Source of the DNA: Gammaproteobacteria bacterium
GTDB lineage: Bacteria > Pseudomonadota > Gammaproteobacteria > GCA-001735895
Length of the DNA: 10,450 nt
Direction of reading: 5' to 3'
NCBI GenBank assembly: GCA_003645435.1
Contig: QNFD01000060.1
Coordinates: 1-10,450, forward strand
In this document: in pieces, positions 1 through 7,688 of the stretch
Position numbering within the stretch: the stretch's first letter is position 1
Layout: every line of letters starts with the position of its first letter
Made by a program: the position numbers and the translations under genes
Notes under the pieces: generated by a model
The model's input: the letters and a program-made list of their open reading frames with translations, nothing else
Databases searched by the model: none
What the model was told of the DNA's origin: nothing

Positions 1-2529
1 GCAATGATGCGCAATGGCGACCAAAAAATTGCGCGCGCTTACGTGCTGTATCGTGAAGAACGAGCGAACGCCAGGGCACTGGAGCGCATCGAAGAACCGG
101 ATAGCCGGGATATCGATGAAATTGTCGATCTCAGTGTCAAGCTAAAGGATGGCAGCACGATTCCGCTAGACACCTCACGCCTGAAAACCATTATCAGCGA
201 AGCCTGCAATGGTCTTGAGAGCGCCGACGCGGATCGAGTTTATGCGGAAACCATGAAAAATCTGTTCGATGGCGTTCCGGCAAAGGATGTCAGTCCCACA
301 TTAGTCATGAGTGCCCGTGGACTAATCGATCACGAACCGGAATATTCGCAGGTCGCGGCACGATTGCTGCTGGATGAATTGCGTACTGAATCACTGACTT
401 TTCTCAACGATGGCGTACCCACCGCCACCTTTGAGGAAATGATCCAGCGCTACCCCGAATACTTCAGACATTACATTAAAAAGGCGGCCGAGCTCGAATT
501 GCTAGACAAGGAGTTGTTGAAATTCGACCTCGATAAACTCGGCAAGGCCTTGCAGTCGCAACGCGATCATGCGTTTACCTACCTGGGATTGCAGACTCTG
601 TATGACCGTTACTTCATTCATTACCACGATCTACGCTTTGAGTTACCCCAGGCATTCTTCATGCGAGTTGCGATGGGTCTGGCGATCAATGAAGTTCATC
701 GTGAAGAAAAGGCAATCGAATTCTATAACTTATTATCGTCATTCGATTTCATGAGCAGCACACCTACCCTGTTCAATTCCGGCACCTTGCGTCCGCAATT
801 ATCCAGCTGCTATCTAACCACTATTCCTGATGACCTGGATGGGATATTTAGCGCAATCAAGGACGATGCCATGCTTTCTAAATTTGCCGGAGGACTCGGT
901 AACGACTGGACCCGGGTGCGAGCGATGGGTTCACACATCAAGGGTACCAACGGCAAATCGCAGGGCGTTGTGCCATTCCTCAAGGTGGCAAACGATACCG
1001 CCGTGGCCGTCAATCAGGGCGGCAAGCGTAAAGGCGCGATGTGCGCCTATCTCGAAACCTGGCACCTGGATATCGAAGATTTTCTTGATCTGCGCAAAAA
1101 CACGGGTGAAGAGCGACGGCGTACGCACGACATGAATACGGCTAACTGGATTCCCGATCTATTCATGAAACGCGTCGCCGAGGAACAGCAATGGACCCTG
1201 TTTTCACCCAACGAGGTGCCCGAATTGCACGAATTGTACGGGTTGGAGTTCGAGGCCGCTTATATTGCCTACGAGGAAAAAGCCGATAGAGGTGAGATGA
1301 GTTATTACCGGCGTATAGCCGCCACTGATTTGTGGCGCAAGATGCTTGGCATGTTATTCGAAACCGGGCATCCATGGATAACCTTTAAGGACCCATGCAA
1401 TATCCGTTCACCGCAGCGTCATTCCGGCGTGGTGCATTCGTCAAACCTGTGTACGGAAATTACCCTGAATACATCGGACACTGAAATCGCGGTATGCAAC
1501 CTGGGATCGGTCAACCTGCCGCAGCACGTAGATGAAAATGGTTTGAATCTGGAAAAGCTCGAGAAAACCATCAACACCGCAATGCGTATGCTCGACAACG
1601 TAATCGATTACAACTACTACAGTGTTCACCAGGCACGCACTTCTAACCTTCGCCATAGACCGGTAGGCCTTGGCATCATGGGATTTCAGGATGCACTGTA
1701 TATACAGCACATCCCCTACACTTCGGAACAGGCTATCGATTTTGCCGACCAGTCCATGGAGGCGGTCAGCTATTATGCGATCCAGGCTTCGACTCAACTG
1801 GCTGAAGAACGCGGTGCTTATTCCAGCTACCAGGGATCACTCTGGAGTCAGGGCATTCTTCCCATCGACTCAATCGCCAGTCTAAAGGCGGCTCGCGGTG
1901 ACTACCTGCAGCAGGATGAAAGCTCCTGTATGAACTGGAGCAGTCTGCGGGAGCGGGTGATGAATACGGGCATGCGCAATTCGAATACGATGGCCATTGC
2001 CCCAACCGCCACCATTTCAAATATCTGCGGTGTCAGCCAGTCGATCGAACCGATTTACCAGAACTTATACGTTAAATCGAACCTGTCCGGCGAATTTACG
2101 GTGGTAAATCCCTACCTCGTCAATGATCTCAAATCTCATGGTATTTGGGACGAAGTCATGGTCAACGATCTCAAATACTACGATGGCAGTGTACAAAGTA
2201 TTGACCGGGTGCCGGACGAGTTGAAGGCGATCTATTCGACTGCTTTTGAAATCGACTCGCGCTGGCTGGTCGAGGCTGGTTCTCGCCGTCAAAAGTGGAT
2301 CGATCAGGGCCAGTCGCTAAATCTTTACATGGCTGAACCCTCGGGCAAGAAGCTCGATAATCTCTACAAGCTGGCATGGGCCCGCGGACTGAAAACTACT
2401 TATTACCTGCGTTCGCTTGGCGCCACATCGGTAGAAAAATCTGACACACGAGAGCCGGAAGTCACCCTGGCGGAGCCTGAACCCAAGGTCTGTTCCATTC
2501 TTGACCCGGATTGTGAAGCATGTCAGTAA
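1..2529 (+). CDS. nrdA: Class Ia ribonucleoside-diphosphate reductase, alpha subunit (5' partial)
   Basis: Catalytic subunit that reduces ribonucleoside diphosphates to deoxyribonucleotides with the NrdB radical subunit, in the cytoplasm. The frame is open to base 1 and the first residues (RAYVLYREER) are the tail of an ATP-cone, so the true start lies upstream. Counting residues from the ATG at 4, a second ATP-cone-like domain spans about 40-130 and the barrel follows. C269 (in SSC) and C498 (in AVCN) are the active-site redox pair. N481, C483 and E485 (NLCTE) are the catalytic residues, with C483 the thiyl site. Y800-Y801 are the radical-transfer tyrosines. The C-terminus ends CSILDPDCEACQ, so C830, C837 and C840 can pass electrons from thioredoxin or glutaredoxin. 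The protein is longer than the 761-residue E. coli NrdA because of the extra cone, as in Pseudomonas. nrdB follows after 45 bases, so the two are probably cotranscribed. Confidence 0.97.
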   Translation, partial: AMMRNGDQKIARAYVLYREERANARALERIEEPDSRDIDEIVDLSVKLKDGSTIPLDTSRLKTIISEACNGLESADADRVYAETMKNLFDGVPAKDVSPTLVMSARGLIDHEPEYSQVAARLLLDELRTESLTFLNDGVPTATFEEMIQRYPEYFRHYIKKAAELELLDKELLKFDLDKLGKALQSQRDHAFTYLGLQTLYDRYFIHYHDLRFELPQAFFMRVAMGLAINEVHREEKAIEFYNLLSSFDFMSSTPTLFNSGTLRPQLSSCYLTTIPDDLDGIFSAIKDDAMLSKFAGGLGNDWTRVRAMGSHIKGTNGKSQGVVPFLKVANDTAVAVNQGGKRKGAMCAYLETWHLDIEDFLDLRKNTGEERRRTHDMNTANWIPDLFMKRVAEEQQWTLFSPNEVPELHELYGLEFEAAYIAYEEKADRGEMSYYRRIAATDLWRKMLGMLFETGHPWITFKDPCNIRSPQRHSGVVHSSNLCTEITLNTSDTEIAVCNLGSVNLPQHVDENGLNLEKLEKTINTAMRMLDNVIDYNYYSVHQARTSNLRHRPVGLGIMGFQDALYIQHIPYTSEQAIDFADQSMEAVSYYAIQASTQLAEERGAYSSYQGSLWSQGILPIDSIASLKAARGDYLQQDESSCMNWSSLRERVMNTGMRNSNTMAIAPTATISNICGVSQSIEPIYQNLYVKSNLSGEFTVVNPYLVNDLKSHGIWDEVMVNDLKYYDGSVQSIDRVPDELKAIYSTAFEIDSRWLVEAGSRRQKWIDQGQSLNLYMAEPSGKKLDNLYKLAWARGLKTTYYLRSLGATSVEKSDTREPEVTLAEPEPKVCSILDPDCEACQ

Positions 2530-2574
2530 TCAACCAGATCTGTACCGGCAACAACATTAAATCAGGAGACCACC

Positions 2575-3762
2575 ATGTTTAACTGGGATAACCCGTTAGC
2601 ACCGCCCACACCGAAGATGCCGGAACCAGGTCTGGAAGCTTCTATTGCTAGCGTCGAATCCACCGACGGTTTACGCGTTGGTCTCGACCTGCGCCAGGCG
2701 CCAGCTACCGAGTCGGAAATAACCGATATTCCAAGGCCTGTTATCAGCCCTGTTGTTGCCAAGCCGATTAACGCCGACGACAAACGAGTGGTTAATGGCC
2801 TGGCCGACATTAACCAGTTGGCGCCATTCAAATATCCCTGGGCCTGGGAATATTTTTTAAACGCCAACAAAAATCACTGGACACCCCTGGACATCAACAT
2901 GACCCAGGATGTACATGACTACCAGCACAAGCTAACCCTGGAAGAACGTCATGTTTATGAAAACGTACTGTCCTATTTAACTACCTCGGATATTCTGGCA
3001 ATGCGCAACATCGGCCTCGCGGTAATGGAAAAAATGACCGCCCCCGAGTTACAAATTTACCAGGCTCGTCAGGTTTATGAAGAGGCTATGCACACCTGGA
3101 CTTATCAACATTGCATCGAATCGTTAGGCCTCGATCAGGGAGAAATATACAACCGCTACCGCGTCGTTCCTGAAATTCACCACAAGATCCAGATGTGTAA
3201 CCAGAGGCTCGACTCGGTGTTACGTTCTAATATCGATTTGAATGATCGCGATGAACTGGAGAATTTCGTTCTTGCTTACACCTTTTTTGCCGGGGTTTTC
3301 GAAGGCACCTGGTTCTATAACGGATTCAGTCCTATTTTTGCATTGCAACGTCGAGGCCTGATGAAGGGAACCGCTGAACAGTTTCAGTACATCATGCGCG
3401 ACGAGGTTTTACACGCGTCGTTTGGGATACGCGTGGTCAAACAAATAATTCTGGAAGAAAAGGTGAAACTCGACCCGAAACTGATCCAGCACATGTGGGA
3501 AGAGGCGGAAGCCGCCGAAACTCAATATGCCCACTTCCTGCTGCCCGAACCAATTCTCGGATATAGTGCAGAAGATCATATTGGACAGTTCCGTTTTATC
3601 GCCAATCGCCGAGCCAGTAAACTTGATCATGCAATTCCGTTTCCGGGTGCTGAAAACACCCTGCCCTGGCTCGATGAGCAGGCCAACCTGAAAAAGGAAA
3701 AGAATTTTTTTGAAACACGCGTCACCGAATACCAGACTGGTGGCGCACTCAACTGGGATTAG
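2575..3762 (+). CDS. nrdB: Class Ia ribonucleoside-diphosphate reductase, beta subunit
   Basis: Radical-generating subunit of 395 residues, carrying a diiron centre and a tyrosyl radical passed to NrdA. The metal ligands can be placed against E. coli NrdB: D139 (SDILAM), E170 and H173 (EAMH), E243 (FEGTWF), E277 and H280 (RDEVLH). The radical tyrosine is Y177, four residues after H173 as in E. coli, so this is a Tyr-radical enzyme and not a Tyr-less class Ic type. The C-terminal YQTGGALNWD is the tail that docks on NrdA. The first 70 or so residues are Pro-rich and low in conservation, making the protein longer than the 376-residue E. coli subunit. The ATG is preceded by AGGAG about 8 bases upstream. 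The gene ends in a tandemly duplicated terminator region. Confidence 0.97.
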   Translation: MFNWDNPLAPPTPKMPEPGLEASIASVESTDGLRVGLDLRQAPATESEITDIPRPVISPVVAKPINADDKRVVNGLADINQLAPFKYPWAWEYFLNANKNHWTPLDINMTQDVHDYQHKLTLEERHVYENVLSYLTTSDILAMRNIGLAVMEKMTAPELQIYQARQVYEEAMHTWTYQHCIESLGLDQGEIYNRYRVVPEIHHKIQMCNQRLDSVLRSNIDLNDRDELENFVLAYTFFAGVFEGTWFYNGFSPIFALQRRGLMKGTAEQFQYIMRDEVLHASFGIRVVKQIILEEKVKLDPKLIQHMWEEAEAAETQYAHFLLPEPILGYSAEDHIGQFRFIANRRASKLDHAIPFPGAENTLPWLDEQANLKKEKNFFETRVTEYQTGGALNWD

Positions 3763-3840
3763 TGTTACACGCGCTCTTCGGTTGTAACTTTGGGCCAGAT
3801 ACCAGGTAGTTGAACACTTACTGGTATCTGGTTCGTTTGT
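3747..3840 (+). repeat. Tandem direct repeat, copy 1 (nrdB 3' end plus terminator)
   Basis: First copy of a segment duplicated about 148-150 bases downstream. It begins inside the last codons of nrdB (ACTCAAC), includes the TAG stop and runs through the terminator hairpin. From 3761 to 3810 it matches copy 2 at about 42 of 50 positions by eye. The first part also contains a short GTTAC...GTAAC inverted repeat present in both copies. Confidence 0.8.
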
Positions 3841-3846
3841 TTTTTA
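3795..3846 (+). terminator. Intrinsic terminator 1 of nrdAB
   Basis: A perfect 11-bp stem, CCAGATACCAG (3795-3805) with CTGGTATCTGG (3821-3831), has a 15-base loop and is followed by a T-rich tract (TTCGTTTGTTTTTT). It begins 33 bases after the nrdB stop and fits a Rho-independent terminator for the + strand operon. The T tract is interrupted by C and G, so it may leak. Confidence 0.82.
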
Positions 3847-3894
3847 GCTGTTACGCGGAAGAGCATCATTGAATACAACCTTGAGACAATAGCT

Positions 3895-3990
3895 ACTCAA
3901 CAATTGAATTAGTGTTACCCGCGCTCCTCGGTAGTAACCTTGAACCAGGCACCAGGTAGTAACCCTACTACCGGTGTCCTGGTTTTTTTA
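3895..3990 (+). repeat. Tandem direct repeat, copy 2
   Basis: Second copy of the segment beginning at 3747. It keeps ACTCAAC and ATTAGTGTTAC, the sequence that in copy 1 holds the nrdB end and stop, although here it is not translated in any evident gene. The match continues through the hairpin arms. Two stem positions differ from copy 1 on both arms in a way that keeps pairing, which suggests the fold rather than the sequence has been kept. Confidence 0.78.
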
Positions 3991-3994
3991 TTTT
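3943..3994 (+). terminator. Intrinsic terminator 2 downstream of nrdB
   Basis: A long hairpin: 3943-3961 pairs with 3966-3984, 18 base pairs with one bulged base on each arm (A3954 and T3977) and an ACCC loop. It is followed directly by seven T and then ATTTT. This is a stronger terminator than the first one and backs it up. No matching A tract precedes the stem, so it should act only on + strand transcripts. The convergent gene that ends at 4001 has no evident terminator of its own here. Confidence 0.85.
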
Positions 3995-4000
3995 CCCGGT

Positions 4001-4453
4001 TCAAGTCTTATAACCAAACTCTGCCTGCCACTGCTCCTGTCTGAAATCCAGGCCCAACCACGAGGGGATCATCTTGGCGGCAGCCGGGGATTCCAGCACG
4101 CCACCGGCTGGATAGTTTTTGGCAAATTCTTGTGGGTCACATTTGGCTGATTTAATCGATCGGAAGGCTATCTGTATACGGTCATTTACCGCCAGGGTTT
4201 CAAAATTGACCTGATCATGGAAAATAACCCGCTTCTTCACTACGCAGGAAAAATAAAGCTGCATTTCAACGATTAGAGGTTCTGATTTATGCGCAAGCGC
4301 CTCTCCGGCACGCGCACTCCATTTTACCAGTAGTTCTTTTTCACCCAGTAGAACACGGCATTCATGACAGTAAGAATTAAGCCAGCGGTCAAGCAACCGT
4401 ATCGGATTCTCTATAGCGAAATAACTGCCATGTAAAAACCGTGCTAAAGCCAT
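4001..4453 (-). CDS. Hypothetical protein of 150 residues with a CxxC motif
   Basis: I do not recognise the family. The protein is soluble-looking, with no signal peptide or membrane segment. It has a CHEC motif (C29-C32) and further cysteines at C70 (YFSC) and C105 (KCDP), so a metal or redox site is possible but unproven. The middle (about 60-100) is a run of hydrophobic and charged strands (EMQLYFSCVVKKRVIFHD), suggesting a small beta-rich domain. The C-terminus has a proline- and tryptophan-containing segment (PSWLGLDFR). The ATG is preceded by GGAG with an 8-base spacer. The gene follows gloA by 30 bases on the same strand and probably shares its transcript. The balanced length, good ribosome site and codon use like that of its neighbours support a real gene. 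Its function is unknown. Confidence 0.8.
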   Translation of the reverse strand: MALARFLHGSYFAIENPIRLLDRWLNSYCHECRVLLGEKELLVKWSARAGEALAHKSEPLIVEMQLYFSCVVKKRVIFHDQVNFETLAVNDRIQIAFRSIKSAKCDPQEFAKNYPAGGVLESPAAAKMIPSWLGLDFRQEQWQAEFGYKT

Positions 4454-4483
4454 CTTAATCGCTCCAAACCCAACACTACAATC

Positions 4484-4924
4484 CTACCACTCCCCGCTTA
4501 CCTGCATCGAAGTCCAGGGCTCGCTGGGCAGCAGTGGTTCTCCTTTTTGCAGTAGTTCAATCGAAACATTATCAGGCGAGCGAAAAAATGCCATGTGGCC
4601 ATCGCCCGGAGGAACGTTGAGGGTAATATTATGATCCAGTACTTTTTGACATAAGGCGTATATATCATCGACTTCATAAGCCAGATGACCAAAATTTCGA
4701 CCGCCACTATATTCCTCACCATCCCAATTATAGGTCAATTCCAGTAACGGTGAGCGCTCGGCGTTCGCCTGGGCTATATCGTCCGGCGCCGCCAGATAAA
4801 CCAGGGTGAATTCACCCGCCTCACTTTCGTAGCGGTCAGTCTCCACCAGACCCAGAACATCACAGTAAAAGAATAGTGATTGCTCCAGGTTGTTTACTCT
4901 TACCATCGTGTGTAAATATTTCAT
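4484..4924 (-). CDS. gloA: Lactoylglutathione lyase (glyoxalase I), VOC family
   Basis: Converts the hemithioacetal of methylglyoxal and glutathione to S-lactoylglutathione, the first step of the cytoplasmic glyoxalase pathway. The 146-residue protein is a two-module vicinal-oxygen-chelate fold. The four expected metal ligands are visible: H5 (LHTMVRV), E62 (LELTYNW), H80 (NFGHLAYEV) and E123 (SIELLQK). They correspond to H5, E56, H74 and E122 of E. coli GloA, a Ni-dependent enzyme. I chose the ATG at 4924 (MKYLHTM) because it aligns with the E. coli N-terminus and has GGAAG 7 bases upstream. An ATG six bases earlier and a TTG at 4966 also read in frame but fit less well. The neighbouring small gene lies just downstream, and the aminotransferase is divergent. 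Confidence 0.88.
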   Translation of the reverse strand: MKYLHTMVRVNNLEQSLFFYCDVLGLVETDRYESEAGEFTLVYLAAPDDIAQANAERSPLLELTYNWDGEEYSGGRNFGHLAYEVDDIYALCQKVLDHNITLNVPPGDGHMAFFRSPDNVSIELLQKGEPLLPSEPWTSMQVSGEW

Positions 4925-4993
4925 CAACATGCTTCCAAAAAAACCGAGAGCAACATTATTCCACAATGACCACCGGTTTTCATTGTATGTCTG

Positions 4994-4999
4994 TATAAT
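4994..4999 (+). promoter_or_regulatory. Candidate -10 box for the aminotransferase gene
   Basis: A consensus TATAAT lies 31 bases upstream of the aminotransferase ATG in the divergent spacer with gloA. No clear -35 box is found 16-18 bases upstream, so the promoter may need an activator or may be a chance match in an AT-rich spacer. The gloA promoter on the other strand is not evident. Confidence 0.45.
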
Positions 5000-5030
5000 T
5001 CACCTCAATTCAAACTCCTGATCCTGCAAG

Positions 5031-6185
5031 ATGAATTTTAATCCAAATATACTCGACTGTGCCCCGGCTCCCATCGCCGAAGCATGGTCCTGGGTAAGCG
5101 ATCCAGGCTCGCATCAATTGATCGACATGTGCCAGGCAGTTCCTGCCCATTTACCGCCGCAGTCGCTGCGCGATTATCTCGGTGAAGCTATTATCAAGGG
5201 TGAAGGCGCAGGCTATACCGATATTCGCGGTATTTTACCACTTCGTCAGGAACTGGCGAAAAACATAAATTCACGCTATCAGTGTCAGGTAAGCGCAGAC
5301 GATATTGTCATTACGGCTGGCTGCAACCAGGCATTTTGCTCGGTTATTGATAGCCTTTGCGACCAGGGTGACGAGGTAATAATTCCCCTGCCGAGCTACT
5401 TCAATCACTTAATGTGGCTTTCGATTCGCGGTATAAAGCCCGCTTTCCTGTCATTCAATGCAAACACGGCGATGCCGGACCCCGACCAGGTAGCCTCCCT
5501 GGTTTCACCTCGAACCAGGGCAATCGTGCTCGTAACACCTAATAATCCCAGCGGCTCTACCTATAGCCCTGAATGTATCGAACGGTTTTATGAGGTTGCC
5601 AGATCCCACAATATCCCGCTCATCATCGATGAAACCTATCGTGATTTTATTGACGCACAAAACACTATTCATAAGCTTTTCAAACACCAAACCTGGCGTG
5701 AAAACTTCATCCATCTATACAGTTTTTCCAAGGTTTATAGCCTTACCGGACACCGCACAGGAGCGGTTGTCGCCAGCGCCGAATTACTGGAACAGTTACG
5801 CAAGATACAGGATTGCACAGCGATCTGCGCGCCGCACATCGGGCAGTTAGCCGCCCTGTTTGGACTCCGGAACCTGGATCACTGGAAGCTGGAAAAAGCG
5901 CGGGAATTACAGCTTCGGGCCGACGCTATGAAGACCATGTTTGAAAATCCCGAGCTGAAATATCGTCTGCTGTCGGCAGGCGCTTATTTTGCCTATATCG
6001 AACATCCTTTTGACGAGCCATCACGCTCAGTGGTGAAACGCTTGATACAGGATTTTGACCTGATCAGCCTGCCCGGCAGCTATTTTGGCCCGCAGCAAGA
6101 TCAGTTTATACGCCTGGCCTTCGCAAACGTTAGCGAAGATCGTTTTGCAGAAGTGTCCAGACGCCTGATTGAGAGTCAGAATTGA
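5031..6185 (+). CDS. PLP-dependent aminotransferase, class I/II (fold type I)
   Basis: The 384-residue protein has the hallmarks of the aspartate-aminotransferase superfamily. N172 lies in NNPSG, D200 in IIDETY contacts the pyridine nitrogen, K234 in YSFSKVYSLTGHR forms the Schiff base with PLP, and R361 in FIRLAFANV should bind the substrate carboxylate. An N-terminal substrate-side segment (DMCQAVPAHLPP) and a YTDIRGILPLR motif are also typical. Which amino acid it uses cannot be read from the sequence. Aspartate-, aromatic- or kynurenine-type aminotransferases and related lyases share these motifs. No clear Shine-Dalgarno sequence precedes the ATG (CCTGCAAG), so the start is less certain than the frame. 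The next gene begins 9 bases after the stop, which points to a two-gene operon. Confidence 0.9.
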   Translation: MNFNPNILDCAPAPIAEAWSWVSDPGSHQLIDMCQAVPAHLPPQSLRDYLGEAIIKGEGAGYTDIRGILPLRQELAKNINSRYQCQVSADDIVITAGCNQAFCSVIDSLCDQGDEVIIPLPSYFNHLMWLSIRGIKPAFLSFNANTAMPDPDQVASLVSPRTRAIVLVTPNNPSGSTYSPECIERFYEVARSHNIPLIIDETYRDFIDAQNTIHKLFKHQTWRENFIHLYSFSKVYSLTGHRTGAVVASAELLEQLRKIQDCTAICAPHIGQLAALFGLRNLDHWKLEKARELQLRADAMKTMFENPELKYRLLSAGAYFAYIEHPFDEPSRSVVKRLIQDFDLISLPGSYFGPQQDQFIRLAFANVSEDRFAEVSRRLIESQN

Positions 6186-6194
6186 GGAAATGCC

Positions 6195-6608
6195 ATGAAT
6201 GAGGAAATCAAGGGTTCCTGCCTCTGTGGGCAGGTGAAGTACATAGTGCGCGGTCCATTTGATGCGTTTCACATCTGCCATTGCAGCCAATGTCGGCGCT
6301 CGACTGGAACGGCTCACGCTTCCAATATTTTCAGCACTAAAGACCGGCTCCAGTGGCTCGCAGGAGAGGAACTTACGAAGCGCTACGATCCCGTCGAAGC
6401 CGGTGTTATATCGAAAGCTTTCTGCACCCACTGTGGTTCCCTGGTGCCTTACATCAGTGCCTCTAGCGGCAGGCTGATCATCCCCGCGGGAGGACTGGAG
6501 AGTGATCCGGGCATCCGGCCGCAGGATAATATTTACTGGCCCGATCGGGCAGACTGGTACGACGCCGTACCACAGGCACCCCATTACGACGCCGAGCCGG
6601 ACTCCTAA
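6195..6608 (+). CDS. GFA/CENP-V-fold zinc-binding protein
   Basis: A 137-residue protein of the family named after glutathione-dependent formaldehyde-activating enzyme. The zinc-binding cysteines are all present: C9 and C11 (CLCG), C28, C30 and C33 (CHCSQC), C77 and C80 (CTHCGS). Many members of this family are annotated as formaldehyde-activating enzymes without direct proof, so I give only the fold. Its GAGGAA ribosome site overlaps the stop of the aminotransferase gene, which suggests translational coupling. The divergent neighbour gloA is also a glutathione-linked aldehyde enzyme, but any functional link is only inference. No terminator with a T tract is seen downstream. Confidence 0.9.
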   Translation: MNEEIKGSCLCGQVKYIVRGPFDAFHICHCSQCRRSTGTAHASNIFSTKDRLQWLAGEELTKRYDPVEAGVISKAFCTHCGSLVPYISASSGRLIIPAGGLESDPGIRPQDNIYWPDRADWYDAVPQAPHYDAEPDS

Positions 6609-6731
6609 TCCCGGGCACTCGGAAAGTTGAACTTAGCCGATGGTAAACAGTCACAATATGGGTCGGCATAACCAACAGCAAAAAAAAATACCCTTGTTTA
6701 TCTTCGGGTACAAACTCCAGGTATCTGCTGC

Positions 6732-7688
6732 ATGAAACTAAAACCATGCCTATTACTGCGTCATTATTTGCTTGCATGGTTATTTTTCACGATCGGATCG
6801 ATGAATGTCGAAGCCGGAGTCAGCGATGTATCCATCGAACCAATCGATAGAACCAATTTCCGACTGACGATCGCTGGTAGTCAACTTGAAGTTAACATCC
6901 GCGATAAGGTTTTGCTGTCGAAGCAGGACATTCTACTCGAATGGATAAAGTATTCGGCGCAGGTAGTGCATCAGTACTACGGTAGATTTCCGGTCGACCG
7001 ATTGAAGATTGAATTGAATGTAGCGGGTGGATTTGCGGTTCGTTTTGGACAGGCATTTGGCGGCGAGTCGCCCCATCTACGAATTGTAGTCGGCGAAGAC
7101 ATCAATGCGGAGATGTTGCGCAAGGACTGGATCATGGTCCATGAAATGGTACACCTGGCGATGGCCGATGTGCCGCGCTCCAATCGCTGGTTGCTCGAAG
7201 GACTCGCGACTTATGTCGAATCCATCGCACGCGCCCAACAGGGTTACCTAAGCGAAGAATTTGTCTGGAATGGATTTATCAATCGCATGCCCCAGGGCCT
7301 GCCGGCCGCCGGCGATGAGGGCCTGGACCATACACCGACCTGGGGGCGTACCTACTGGGGCGGCGCGATGTTCTGTTTGCTCGCCGACATCGAAATAAGA
7401 AGGCTGACCAACAACCAGATGAGCCTGCGTGACGCCCTACGGGGTATCCTCAGTGACGGCTATTCTATGGAGTCCGACGCCACGCCGATGCAGATCTTCA
7501 AATCCGGAGACGCCGCGACAGGGGTGCCGGTACTAGTCAATCTCTATCAGAAAATGCGTGCCGATCCGATGCAGGTTGATTTGCAGGCACTCTGGGTTGA
7601 TCTTGGAGTCGATTTGAAAAATGATCGGGTTGTGTACAACGCGGAAGCGTCGTTGGCTTATGTCCGTGAGCAAATGTTAAAACCCTAG
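6732..7688 (+). CDS. Secreted HExxH metallopeptidase-like protein (gluzincin type)
   Basis: A 318-residue protein with an N-terminal signal peptide: basic start, hydrophobic core at about 7-22, and likely cleavage after VEA at residue 28. The zinc motif is H137-E-M-V-H141, with the third ligand E156 in WLLEGLATYVES, 14 residues after the second histidine. A YWGGAMF segment at 208-214 resembles a conserved motif downstream of the active site in M61 and Peptidase_MA-like proteins. The catalytic residues look intact, so activity in the periplasm or outside is plausible. The substrate is unknown. AGG lies about 10 bases before the ATG. The gene's last base abuts the stop of the convergent glycosylase gene, leaving no room for a terminator. 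Confidence 0.85.
   Translation: MKLKPCLLLRHYLLAWLFFTIGSMNVEAGVSDVSIEPIDRTNFRLTIAGSQLEVNIRDKVLLSKQDILLEWIKYSAQVVHQYYGRFPVDRLKIELNVAGGFAVRFGQAFGGESPHLRIVVGEDINAEMLRKDWIMVHEMVHLAMADVPRSNRWLLEGLATYVESIARAQQGYLSEEFVWNGFINRMPQGLPAAGDEGLDHTPTWGRTYWGGAMFCLLADIEIRRLTNNQMSLRDALRGILSDGYSMESDATPMQIFKSGDAATGVPVLVNLYQKMRADPMQVDLQALWVDLGVDLKNDRVVYNAEASLAYVREQMLKP

Noticed and set aside
810..2377. Open frames on the minus strand and in other frames within nrdA
   Set aside because: nrdA is unambiguous across this stretch, with all catalytic residues in frame. The other frames have no recognisable product.
4925..4966. Extended N-terminus of glyoxalase I from a TTG codon
   Set aside because: The extra residues do not match the family, and the ATG at 4924 has the better ribosome site and aligns with known GloA starts.
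6027..6584. A 185-codon minus-strand frame across the aminotransferase and GFA genes
   Set aside because: It overlaps two genes with clear motifs and shows no motif of its own.
6680..6710. Minus-strand terminator-like hairpin (TACCC/GGGTA next to nine A)
   Set aside because: The stem is only 5 bp with a 12-base loop, and no minus-strand gene ends nearby. I mention it only as a possible stop for readthrough and do not annotate it.
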